The translations under genes and the position numbers were made by a program. The notes below the pieces were generated by a model. That model had not been told where the DNA came from and made no database searches. It was given only the letters and a program-made list of their open reading frames with translations. This document shows, in pieces, positions 8,259-14,236 of a stretch of 22,011 nucleotides of DNA; positions within the stretch are counted from its first letter, which is position 1, and the number at the start of each line of letters is the position of its first letter. Source of the DNA: a virus; the IMG/VR virus record IMGVR_UViG_3300047550_005292, positions 1 through 22,011 of that record. One strand, given 5' to 3'.

Positions 8259-8927
8259 ATGATTAAGAATGTAATGGCAAGTATCGTAGCAACCGTGATG
8301 TTTGGTGCTGAGGCAATGGCAGATTTTATTGTTGTTAATAATCCAGTAGTTGATACTGTTGGATTCTACTCTGATGCATTTGATTCGAAGGGTGCATATT
8401 CATACGCACAGAGTGGTGCTCAGAGATTTGAACTTGAAGATTCATATGCTACATCATCTATTAAGTGGTGGGGTTCTATGAATGGTTTCAATAATCAAGG
8501 TCTTTCGAATGTGGATTCTTTCCAGATTATTGTTTGGAATTCTGGGTTTGGAACGCAAGTAACAAATCAGACAATTGATATTGTAAATATCACGGCAACT
8601 GCGACAGGAGAAACTAATTTCTTTGGCGAAGCAATCTATGAGTTTTATGTTCCGATTTCATTCCAGATTACTTCAGGTTCATATTTTATGAATATTGGAG
8701 CAAAGTTGAATGACGCTGCTGGTGATCAATTTATTTGGTCGCAGGGTCAAAATGTTCAAGATTTCTGGTTTACGGATGTAAATGGTCAGTATAAGTGGGG
8801 TGATTGGCGACCACTTCCAACATTCATCGGTAATACAGCAGGGGGTGCATTTGTACTATCCGCTCCAACTCCAGGGGCAATTGCTCTTATCGGTATGGCT
8901 GGTCTTATCAGTCGTCGTCGTCGCTAA
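8259..8927 (+). CDS. secreted protein with PEP-CTERM-like sorting tail
   Basis: A 222-residue protein with an N-terminal signal peptide (MIKNVMASIVATVMFGAEAM, likely cut after AMA at 19-21). A middle domain of about 175 residues looks all-beta (many alternating hydrophobic, Thr, Ser and Asn residues, WWGS near 66). A short C-terminal tail follows: SAPTPGAIAL, a hydrophobic stretch IGMAGLIS, then RRRR. This Pro-x-Pro, transmembrane helix, Arg-cluster layout is that of PEP-CTERM domains recognised by exosortase. The PxPGAxAL form resembles tails I recall from Planctomycetes-like hosts. I take ATG 8259, with GGAG 8250-8253 at 5 bases; the in-frame TTG 8238 falls inside the leader hairpin. A strong early-type promoter precedes it. 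It may be a host-derived surface or extracellular protein; role unknown. Confidence 0.8.
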   Translation: MIKNVMASIVATVMFGAEAMADFIVVNNPVVDTVGFYSDAFDSKGAYSYAQSGAQRFELEDSYATSSIKWWGSMNGFNNQGLSNVDSFQIIVWNSGFGTQVTNQTIDIVNITATATGETNFFGEAIYEFYVPISFQITSGSYFMNIGAKLNDAAGDQFIWSQGQNVQDFWFTDVNGQYKWGDWRPLPTFIGNTAGGAFVLSAPTPGAIALIGMAGLISRRRR

Positions 8928-8935
8928 TATAAATA
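8928..8935 (+). promoter_or_regulatory. T4-type late promoter octamer TATAAATA
   Basis: Exact TATAAATA directly after the stop codon of the 8259-8927 gene. With the T4 late geometry (octamer at -13 to -6) transcription would begin at about 8941. The only thing between there and the terminator at 8973-9000 is a short hairpin, so its product would be a small RNA. Confidence 0.5.
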
Positions 8936-8940
8936 TATAA

Positions 8941-9000
8941 GATACCCCACTTGAGATAGCATCTCAGGTCCGACAACCCCCTTTCGGGGGTTGTTTCTTT
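8941..9000 (+). ncRNA. candidate small late RNA, about 55-60 nt
   Basis: This stretch lies between a TATAAATA box (8928-8935) and an intrinsic terminator. It contains a first stem-loop, CTTGAGAT (8950-8957) pairing with ATCTCAGG (8961-8968, one G-T wobble) around AGC, and then the terminator hairpin. No ORF is present. Promoter, hairpin and terminator in this order and spacing is the layout of a small non-coding RNA. The alternative is a simple 3' end of the upstream mRNA with two hairpins. No target is known. Confidence 0.4.
8973..9000 (+). terminator. intrinsic terminator
   Basis: ACAACCCCC (8973-8981) pairs perfectly with GGGGGTTGT (8986-8994) around TTTC, followed by TTCTTT. It ends + strand transcripts from the PEP-CTERM-like gene and the candidate small RNA, and separates them from the 9025-9150 gene. 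Confidence 0.85.
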
Positions 9001-9007
9001 ATAAATA
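9000..9007 (+). promoter_or_regulatory. T4-type late promoter octamer TATAAATA
   Basis: Exact TATAAATA starting on the last T of the preceding terminator tail. The predicted start near 9013 gives a leader of about 12 bases that is almost entirely the ribosome-binding site AAGGAGG (9014-9020) of the 9025 gene. Octamer, minimal leader and gene form a compact late unit. Confidence 0.65.
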
Positions 9008-9024
9008 CTATAAAGGAGGTTCCT

Positions 9025-9150
9025 ATGGAACTTTTAATGTCAAGCACTTTAGGTACTGTTTTTTATACTGTCGTTGTCTTTGTAGCAGGAGCACTTATTG
9101 GCGGTCCACTTTGGAAATGGATTGATTCCAAACTACCTTGGAATAAGTAA
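9025..9150 (+). CDS. small single-pass membrane protein, 41 aa
   Basis: ATG 9025 to TAA 9150 encodes 41 residues: a short polar N-terminus, one hydrophobic segment (residues about 9-29, LGTVFYTVVVFVAGALIGGP) and a C-terminal amphipathic tail KWIDSKLPWNK. The ribosome-binding site AAAGGAGGT is ideal and a late-promoter octamer lies just upstream, with a terminator directly after the stop. It is therefore a self-contained late gene. Similar tiny membrane proteins occur in T4-like marine phages in my memory, without known function. A lysis or membrane-stress role is possible but not shown. Confidence 0.82.
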   Translation: MELLMSSTLGTVFYTVVVFVAGALIGGPLWKWIDSKLPWNK

Positions 9151-9178
9151 AAAAAGGGGGTCTTTCGACCCCCTTTTT
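9151..9178. terminator. bidirectional intrinsic terminator between convergent genes
   Basis: AAAAAGGGGGTC (9151-9162) is an exact inverted repeat of GACCCCCTTTTT (9167-9178) with loop TTTC. The A-run on one side and T-run on the other let it stop transcription in both directions: rightward from the 9025-9150 gene and leftward from the 9189-10577 gene, which ends 10 bases beyond. Confidence 0.88.
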
Positions 9179-9188
9179 CTTTTATTAA

Positions 9189-10577
9189 TTATGATTTTCT
9201 TAAATAGTAAGGTATTTTTCCTAGATCTTTAATTGGATTCATTCGACCCATTAATTGATCTTTAGCTGATGGTTTTTGCGCGAAACTCATATCAGTAGTA
9301 GCTCTAGGAGCTATAGCTCTAGTACCCTGGGGTAATTTTCTGGCTTTTGCTTCTTCTTCTTTTGCCATTCTATTTGCTAAAATCTCTAATTGATCTTTAG
9401 CTCTTGGTCCTAATGGTGCTGGTGAACCAGATCTCATATTATCTGGATTCATTCGACCCATTAATTGATCTTTAGCTGATGGTCTTGGTGGGAAACTCAT
9501 ATCACCAGTAGCTCTAGGATATTGTTTGTCAAACTCATTCTGGGGTAATGCTCTGGCTTTTGCTTCTTCTTCTGACATTCTTTTTGCGAAAATATCTCCT
9601 ATTTCTTTTCCAAGTTGCTCTCTAGTTTTACCAGCTGTCTTAATATCATAACCAGCATCTTTCAATGCTTTATCCGCAGCAGCATCCCCAGCAGCTCGAT
9701 TTTCTGCCTCAAGATCCATTGGTAGTTTACCACCACGAACTCCCTGGCCTGGTATTATTCTTCCAGCAGAGTCTCTTTCCCAAATATCAGGCATTGTTCC
9801 TGCTTTTATTTGTGCTTCTATACGACCTTCTGGACTATTTGGATTTATATATGGCTTTCTGGGAGCCGATGGTCTTGATTGTGCTTGTTGATTTTCATTA
9901 TCATATTGTGCCTGTAATTCTTTTCTTAATTTTAATTCTGCTGCTTCGACATCAGCATCAGACATTTTATCAACACCAGTAATACCTTTACTTCTTAGAG
10001 TTCTCCTCTTGATATCAAGAACTCCTCTTTTTAGTATTTCTTTATCTAAATCTGTAGATTCAAGTGCATCAATTTCTGTTTGACTCATCCCAAGGTCTAG
10101 TGCTCTTTGTTTTTTTGCTGTATTATATCCCTTTTCATCATCATATTGATAACCGAATCTACCACTACCTTTACCCACACCAAATCCATATTGAGTGGCT
10201 TTTGCCATAAAATCTTTATCATTACGCATTGCTTCAACAGCTGCTTTTCTTTGTGCAAATTTATCAGTTGGGTGGGTTCTAGCAGCATCTCTCATAGCCT
10301 GATTGAATCTATTTTGCAATTCTTGCGTAGTTTTTCTTTTTGCTATATTTTCTTGTTTTCTTTCTTCTCTTCGTTGATCCATTTTTGATCCACCAACTGA
10401 CGCTGACTGATTAAATCCACTAAAATTTGGTTGTGTATTTGCTGTTGATGGGGTGAAAAAATTACCAACGGTCTGAGCAACGGTCTTTAATCCATCCAGC
10501 CATGTACTCGGGTTAAGGATATCGAATTGCTCATTCAAAATGATATAATATTTTTCCGTTAATTGTTTTTTATTCAT
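9189..10577 (-). CDS. probable head-internal protein with capsid-targeting-like leader, 462 aa
   Basis: A 462-residue hydrophilic protein rich in Lys, Arg, Glu, Ala and Gln. The leader MNKKQLTEKYYIILNE ends in L-N-E, fitting a T4 capsid-targeting sequence cut after Glu16 by gp21-type prohead protease. The leader is nearly identical to that of the 16157-16591 gene. Residues 17-50 (FDILNPSTWLDGLKTVAQTV) are amphipathic. The C-terminal part holds a direct repeat of about 70 residues, each ending PSAKDQLMGRMNP. No enzymatic motif is seen. A TATAAATA box lies 21 bases upstream and the ribosome-binding site is AGGAA. It ends at a bidirectional terminator. Likely late, head-packaged and possibly ejected; the exact function is unknown. 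Confidence 0.82.
   Translation of the reverse strand: MNKKQLTEKYYIILNEQFDILNPSTWLDGLKTVAQTVGNFFTPSTANTQPNFSGFNQSASVGGSKMDQRREERKQENIAKRKTTQELQNRFNQAMRDAARTHPTDKFAQRKAAVEAMRNDKDFMAKATQYGFGVGKGSGRFGYQYDDEKGYNTAKKQRALDLGMSQTEIDALESTDLDKEILKRGVLDIKRRTLRSKGITGVDKMSDADVEAAELKLRKELQAQYDNENQQAQSRPSAPRKPYINPNSPEGRIEAQIKAGTMPDIWERDSAGRIIPGQGVRGGKLPMDLEAENRAAGDAAADKALKDAGYDIKTAGKTREQLGKEIGDIFAKRMSEEEAKARALPQNEFDKQYPRATGDMSFPPRPSAKDQLMGRMNPDNMRSGSPAPLGPRAKDQLEILANRMAKEEEAKARKLPQGTRAIAPRATTDMSFAQKPSAKDQLMGRMNPIKDLGKIPYYLRKS
9234..9483 (-). repeat. 40-bp direct repeat, 210-bp period, in the 9189-10577 gene
   Basis: Positions 9234-9273 and 9444-9483 are identical over 40 bases. The period of 210 bases equals 70 codons. 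At the protein level the repeat unit runs from EEEAKAR-x-LPQ through PRAT-x-DMSF to PSAKDQLMGRMNP. The second copy lacks several residues in its linker. It reads as a tandem duplication inside the gene. Confidence 0.85.
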
Positions 10578-10597
10578 ATATTATTCCTATAACTATA

Positions 10598-10605
10598 TAT
10601 TTATA
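10598..10605 (-). promoter_or_regulatory. T4-type late promoter octamer (minus strand TATAAATA)
   Basis: Minus-strand TATAAATA upstream of the 10577 gene. Its start site would be near 10592, giving a 15-base leader with AGGAA before the ATG. The octamer's last base (10605) is the first base of the ATG of the divergent RuvC-like gene, so the promoter and that start overlap. Confidence 0.65.
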
Positions 10606-11156
10606 TGATTATTGCTGGAATTGATTATAGTTTAAATGGACCAGCTATTTGTGTCTTCAAAGGTGATATATTTAATTTTGATAACTGTCAATTTTATTTT
10701 TTAACTGATATAAAGAAATATGCCTGTACCTTTTTTCGTAATATTCATGGTAAATTATTTGAAGACTACAAGGAAGAATGCGAAAGGTACGATACCATAT
10801 CAGAATGGGTAATGAAATCAATATTAGGCTGTGAACAGGTGGCTATGGAGGGCTATGCATATGGCGCACAGGGCAGAGTTTTCCATATAGCCGAAAATAC
10901 TGGAATCCTTAAATATAAGCTCTATCAGGCTTCTATGCCAGTAGAAATTGTTACCCCATCTCATATCAAAAAGATGGCAACTGGTAAAGGAAACGCCGAT
11001 AAGACTCAAATGTATCAGGCTTTTTTAAAGGAAACTGGGATTCCTTTACAGGGAATAATTACCCCTAATAAGAAAGATGTCGGAAATCCAGTTTCCGACA
11101 TCATAGATTCTTATTATATTTGCAAGTATTTATTTCAGCAAATTAAGATTTCTTAG
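10605..11156 (+). CDS. RuvC-like Holliday junction resolvase
   Basis: A 183-residue RNase H-fold nuclease of the RuvC type, expected to resolve branched DNA before packaging. The acidic catalytic residues are visible: Asp7 (GIDYS), Glu82 (AMEGYA), and Asp165 with Asp168 (SDIID). TPSHIKKMATGKGNADK (117-133) matches the RuvC region before the last acidic pair. It is the only + strand gene in the right-hand part. It is divergent from the 10577 gene across 27 bases and overlaps the end of the 11153-11668 gene by 4 bases. No ribosome-binding site is visible before ATG 10605, so translation is weak, leaderless or coupled in an unknown way. A perfect 11-bp inverted repeat lies near its 3' end. Confidence 0.85.
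   Translation: MIIAGIDYSLNGPAICVFKGDIFNFDNCQFYFLTDIKKYACTFFRNIHGKLFEDYKEECERYDTISEWVMKSILGCEQVAMEGYAYGAQGRVFHIAENTGILKYKLYQASMPVEIVTPSHIKKMATGKGNADKTQMYQAFLKETGIPLQGIITPNKKDVGNPVSDIIDSYYICKYLFQQIKIS
11076..11102. repeat. perfect 11-bp inverted repeat inside the RuvC-like gene
   Basis: GATGTCGGAAA (11076-11086) and TTTCCGACATC (11092-11102) pair perfectly around TCCAG. The repeat covers the codons for DVGNPVSDI, which include catalytic Asp165. No T-run follows on either strand. It may be a structure in the mRNA, or a brake between the convergent transcription units that meet at 11153-11156. Confidence 0.75.
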
Positions 11157-11668
11157 TCTTTCTTGTCATCTACAAAACCATCACCATTTTTATCCTCATT
11201 TTTACCTTGCATATAATACCATGCAATACCAAAAATAAGAGTTAGATAGAATAAAATTGCGTACCAATTTATTCTACTCATTTTGATCTCTGTTCCTGGA
11301 GGTAAAACCACTTCTGTCTTGGCATCAATTTTAACTTTAGCTGGATCTGATGTTTGGAGATAGGTATTTTGTGGTAATATTACTTGTGTATTTTTTGGTA
11401 ATATTACTTCCTGTGGTTTTTCTTCTAATATGGTTTTATTTTCTTCTTTTACTATTGCAACAGTATCTTCTTCTAAGGTAACTTCTAATTTTTCATCTGG
11501 ATCTGTTTTGACCCAGGTTCCTTTTGGAATCTCTGCTATAGTATCTTTGGCAACAACAGTGTCTGTATTTTTACTTAAAACATCTGGAGTTGTTTGCATC
11601 ATACTTGTGGTACAAACTGATTTACAAGATGCTAGACAACAAAGTAATAGAATTAATAGTTTTTTCAT
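11153..11668 (-). CDS. candidate unimolecular spanin (lipoprotein with C-terminal membrane segment)
   Basis: A 171-residue protein with a lipoprotein signal (hydrophobic 4-12, lipobox LASC with Cys15). A periplasmic part of about 115 residues follows, with beta-like repeats (VILPKNTQ VILPQNTY, VLPPGTEI). Then come one membrane segment at 134-153 and a charged tail containing DKNGDGFVDD, like an EF-hand loop. A lipid anchor at the N-terminus and a membrane helix at the C-terminus is the topology of u-spanins such as phage T1 gp11, which join outer and inner membranes in the last step of lysis. The gene overlaps the stop of the upstream holin-like gene (ATG 11668, stop at 11665), with AGGAAA before the ATG. 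The function is inferred from topology and position. Confidence 0.72.
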   Translation of the reverse strand: MKKLLILLLCCLASCKSVCTTSMMQTTPDVLSKNTDTVVAKDTIAEIPKGTWVKTDPDEKLEVTLEEDTVAIVKEENKTILEEKPQEVILPKNTQVILPQNTYLQTSDPAKVKIDAKTEVVLPPGTEIKMSRINWYAILFYLTLIFGIAWYYMQGKNEDKNGDGFVDDKKD

Positions 11669-12099
11669 GTTTTATTTCCTGCGGTAGCACTACCAAAATA
11701 GAACCCAACAATCGCTAATAAAATTTGACGATTCTCTTGGGTAAACAAATATCCACTCACTGATTGAAATATTGTCTCTTGAGTTTCTGGAATAAGACCA
11801 AATAAAATTTCTGGATGTGTTTGAACAACTTCAACTACAGTAGGAATTCCAAAAAATGGAAGAACAAATGGAGCAACTATGGTTCCAAATAATATAGCAA
11901 GAACAATTATTTGTCTTACTGCTTTACCAGCATCAACAGAAACTCTTTGAACTGCTTTGTCTTGATTTTCTGTGGTTTGTTTGTTCGCATCTAATAGTCT
12001 TTTAAAGTTTTCTTGTTCTGCTTGGCGTTTTTCTGCCATGTAACGAAAAAGAAATCCCGTTGCTGAACCACCAATTAATGAGATCAATTCTGTCGGCAT
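11665..12099 (-). CDS. holin-like membrane protein, 144 aa
   Basis: A 144-residue protein with three hydrophobic segments: about 4-19 (ELISLIGGSATGFLFR), 62-84 (RQIIVLAILFGTIVAPFVLP) and 125-139 (QILLAIVGFYFGSA). A charged coil-like stretch lies between the first two. The topology resembles three-segment holins that set lysis timing, and the candidate spanin follows directly with a 4-base overlap. AAGGAG lies 7 bases before ATG 12099, within the end of the upstream gene. No endolysin is in the window. An alternative is an unrelated structural membrane protein. Confidence 0.68.
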   Translation of the reverse strand: MPTELISLIGGSATGFLFRYMAEKRQAEQENFKRLLDANKQTTENQDKAVQRVSVDAGKAVRQIIVLAILFGTIVAPFVLPFFGIPTVVEVVQTHPEILFGLIPETQETIFQSVSGYLFTQENRQILLAIVGFYFGSATAGNKT

Positions 12100-12287
12100 T
12101 TTTTTGCTCCTTGTAAAACGATATAATCATCAGGAATATCTTCTGGATTCATTTCTGCTCTTTTGACAGCAAGATCGAATTCTCTTTTAGTCAGCAACAA
12201 TTCAAATTGATATCCATCAGAATTGACATGAGTGCAGAAATAATATTCATCAGATTCGTTGCCTTTTTTGATTTTATTTTTACTCAT
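12084..12287 (-). CDS. small hypothetical protein, 67 aa
   Basis: A 67-residue soluble protein with a Lys-rich start and a compact alpha/beta-like core (YYFCTHVNSDGYQFELLLTK, then REFDLAVKRAEMNPEDIPDDY). No known motif is seen. AGGAA lies 5 bases before ATG 12287, and its last 16 bases overlap the start of the holin-like gene, so it belongs to the same transcript. Function unknown. Confidence 0.7.
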   Translation of the reverse strand: MSKNKIKKGNESDEYYFCTHVNSDGYQFELLLTKREFDLAVKRAEMNPEDIPDDYIVLQGAKKCRQN

Positions 12288-12326
12288 TGTATTCCTATTA
12301 TGAATGTGTAAAGAGTAATGTATATT

Positions 12327-12878
12327 TTAATAAGGGTCATTTGATGTTCCTATTCTTAGATAAATTGGATTTTTTCTTCGTTTTAATTTTTTCATTCTTT
12401 TCAGATGTGCTATTTGATTTACAATGGTTTCATCTGGATTTCCACGAGCACCAACAATACCACCACCAGAAACAGAATTTGCAATCATATCCTCATTTAG
12501 AGAATTTAATGCTTCATCTATATTCAATCCATTTTCTATTAAAAATTCTGAAATATCATTGAATACTATGTCTGGATTTGCTCCATACTGTTCTGTTTCT
12601 TCAACAAAAAGAACAATGGCTGAAGTTAAATATTTCAGCCTTGCTTTGATCATTGGATCTGGAATTTTACCTAAAAGTTTTTTGAGATTAATTATCAATC
12701 TATCATATGGATTTATTTTTTTAGGATCTATTATGAAGTTTCCTTTTTTATCAATTTCGCCACGATCAAATGATTTTAATTCTGTAAATGGTGTGGTTAT
12801 ATCTTTGATAAATTTATATACTGTAAATGAAGTAACTACTTTGCTTAATTCTCTTGTAGTTGTTCTTCGTTTCTTCAT
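12327..12878 (-). CDS. conserved hypothetical phage protein, 183 aa
   Basis: A 183-residue protein. The N-terminal part (residues 20-50, VYKFIKDITTPFTELKSFDRG, then EIDKKGNFI) and the helical centre (LIINLKKLLGKIP) resemble a family of unknown function I recall from T4-like marine phages. The C-terminal part has a glycine-rich SGGGIVGARGNP loop followed by a basic RMKKLKRRK stretch. No catalytic motif is seen. AAAGGAG lies just upstream of ATG 12878, which overlaps the previous gene's TGA in an ATGA arrangement. A virion role is plausible from context only. Confidence 0.78.
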   Translation of the reverse strand: MKKRRTTTRELSKVVTSFTVYKFIKDITTPFTELKSFDRGEIDKKGNFIIDPKKINPYDRLIINLKKLLGKIPDPMIKARLKYLTSAIVLFVEETEQYGANPDIVFNDISEFLIENGLNIDEALNSLNEDMIANSVSGGGIVGARGNPDETIVNQIAHLKRMKKLKRRKNPIYLRIGTSNDPY

Positions 12879-13252
12879 TTTATCTCCTTTAATTTTCTCA
12901 AGATATTTTCATCAAGTTTAATTTCATTCAATTGAACTTCTGGTATAGAATTTGGTAAGTAATTCAAATATACAAAAATAGATTTCAAATAAGAGTGTAG
13001 TTCTTTTGGTATCTTATAAAAAAGAATTCTAACACAAGCTTCTGCCCCAAACATATTTTGCATTACTATGATATGGTTTAGTAAAAGTCTTGTCTTTAGA
13101 ATTCTTGTTTTTTTATATTTTAACAGAAGTCTTTTGATATATTTTATCCGAGATATATCTTCCTGAAATTCTTCAATCCCAGTACAATAGGGATTGCTAT
13201 ACATTTTCATTGCATAAACCAAAAAGGTATTGTTTGTTAAACAATCTTTCAC
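12875..13252 (-). CDS. conserved hypothetical phage protein, 125 aa
   Basis: A 125-residue mostly helical protein. The block FLVYAMKMYSNPYCTGIEEF, then KYIKRLL...LLLNHIIVMQNMFG, is like a conserved T4-like marine phage protein of unknown function. The start is uncertain: GTG 13252 keeps the conserved N-terminal block complete but has no ribosome-binding site, and ATG 13210 would cut it. An AATAAATA box (13268-13275) would give a leader of about 10 bases to GTG 13252. It overlaps the next gene by 4 bases. Confidence 0.72.
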   Translation of the reverse strand: MKDCLTNNTFLVYAMKMYSNPYCTGIEEFQEDISRIKYIKRLLLKYKKTRILKTRLLLNHIIVMQNMFGAEACVRILFYKIPKELHSYLKSIFVYLNYLPNSIPEVQLNEIKLDENILRKLKEIK

Positions 13253-13266
13253 AAGTTAATTTTTAA

Positions 13267-14214
13267 TTATTTATTCTTACCCTTGAGTTTTCTTACTTCT
13301 TGTCTTAATTGAGCTAATCTTGCGGCTCTTCTTTCTTTTACTGATTTACCACCTCTACCAGCAGCCTTAGCCATCTTATCAATTCTACTTACATCAGATT
13401 GACCCTCTTGACCAGTTAAAGCTTCTGCTTCTAATATTTGTCTTGCTAAACCTTCGGCTAGTATTGCTTTATCGTTTTGAGAAAATTCTACACCCAATCT
13501 TTTGGATGCTCTTTCAACTACGAAATTTACTTTCTGATCAAATTCTTCTTCTGTGATTTGATTGTTTTCCATTTTTTCATAAAGATTTAGTGCAATTGGT
13601 TTTAAAACATTTTCAGAGAAATCTTCATCCGAAGCCATAAAATTAAAGACGCTTTCTGCTGTCATTTTTTGATTTACTGGTGTCATAACTGTTACTCGCA
13701 TTGTTGAATCTGGAACTAAATTAATACCATCGAAATAAAATCTTCCTGATTGATCTTGTTGTAGATTCATTGTCAAAGAAACATTGGTGTAATCTTGACC
13801 ACGATCAAAACCATCTTTCATTAAATTTGTTGTCGGTGTAGTACCAAATTTTTGACCAAAACGGGTAAGTTTAAATTCTAATGGACCAACACTTAATTCA
13901 ATATTTCTATTAAATTCAAAATCAAGACCAAGATGATTTAAACGAACTTTAAGACCATAAAGAATCTGTCTAGGATCTTCATGAATTCCAGAAAGATAAG
14001 TGTAGATCATTGAGTGAATCTGATCTAATTCATGAGACTGAATACTCTTTGTTGATTTGAAATCTGATCTATTTTGATGAACAGTTCCAAATGAACCATG
14101 TTTGGTTGGATCTGTTATACCTTTACCTGTAAAAATTGGAATCTTTTCAGCATCTGACATTTTACCGATAGTATCTTCAGCTGTTTCATTGATTCTAGTT
14201 TTAAATGTTTTCAT
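13267..14214 (-). CDS. probable head-internal protein with capsid-targeting-like leader, 315 aa
   Basis: A 315-residue protein. The leader MKTFKTRINE ends in I-N-E after ten residues, very like the ten-residue T4 IPIII capsid-targeting sequence that ends F-I-A-E. The middle (about 70-200) has alternating beta-like strands (LDFEFNRNIELSVGPLEFKL), and the last 60 residues are strongly basic (GRGGKSVKERRAARLAQLRQ). No enzyme motif is seen. AGGAG lies 6 bases before ATG 14214 and an AATAAATA box sits upstream, giving a compact late unit. It probably is a head-packaged, DNA-binding virion protein; the family is unknown to me. Confidence 0.8.
   Translation of the reverse strand: MKTFKTRINETAEDTIGKMSDAEKIPIFTGKGITDPTKHGSFGTVHQNRSDFKSTKSIQSHELDQIHSMIYTYLSGIHEDPRQILYGLKVRLNHLGLDFEFNRNIELSVGPLEFKLTRFGQKFGTTPTTNLMKDGFDRGQDYTNVSLTMNLQQDQSGRFYFDGINLVPDSTMRVTVMTPVNQKMTAESVFNFMASDEDFSENVLKPIALNLYEKMENNQITEEEFDQKVNFVVERASKRLGVEFSQNDKAILAEGLARQILEAEALTGQEGQSDVSRIDKMAKAAGRGGKSVKERRAARLAQLRQEVRKLKGKNK
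13268..13275 (-). promoter_or_regulatory. late-promoter-like AATAAATA
   Basis: Minus-strand AATAAATA, one base from TATAAATA, located just at the 3' end of the 13267-14214 gene and upstream of GTG 13252. A start near 13262 is predicted. It shares its form with the boxes before the 14214 and 19797 genes, which raises its credibility. Confidence 0.4.
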
Positions 14215-14228
14215 ATATTCTCCTGATG

Positions 14229-14236
14229 TATTTATT
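14229..14236 (-). promoter_or_regulatory. late-promoter-like AATAAATA
   Basis: Minus-strand AATAAATA followed 14 bases later by ATG 14214. The predicted start near 14223 leaves a leader that begins at the ribosome-binding site AGGAG, the same geometry as the exact TATAAATA box at 9000-9007. It overlaps the last codons of the 14235-15299 gene. Confidence 0.5.

Noticed and set aside
9665-10388. Hydrophobic + strand ORFs antisense to the 9189-10577 gene
   Set aside because: They are mirror images of Lys/Glu/Gln-rich codons, lack ribosome-binding sites and overlap a clear coding gene; the same applies to the long hydrophobic + strand frames elsewhere in 11400-21500.
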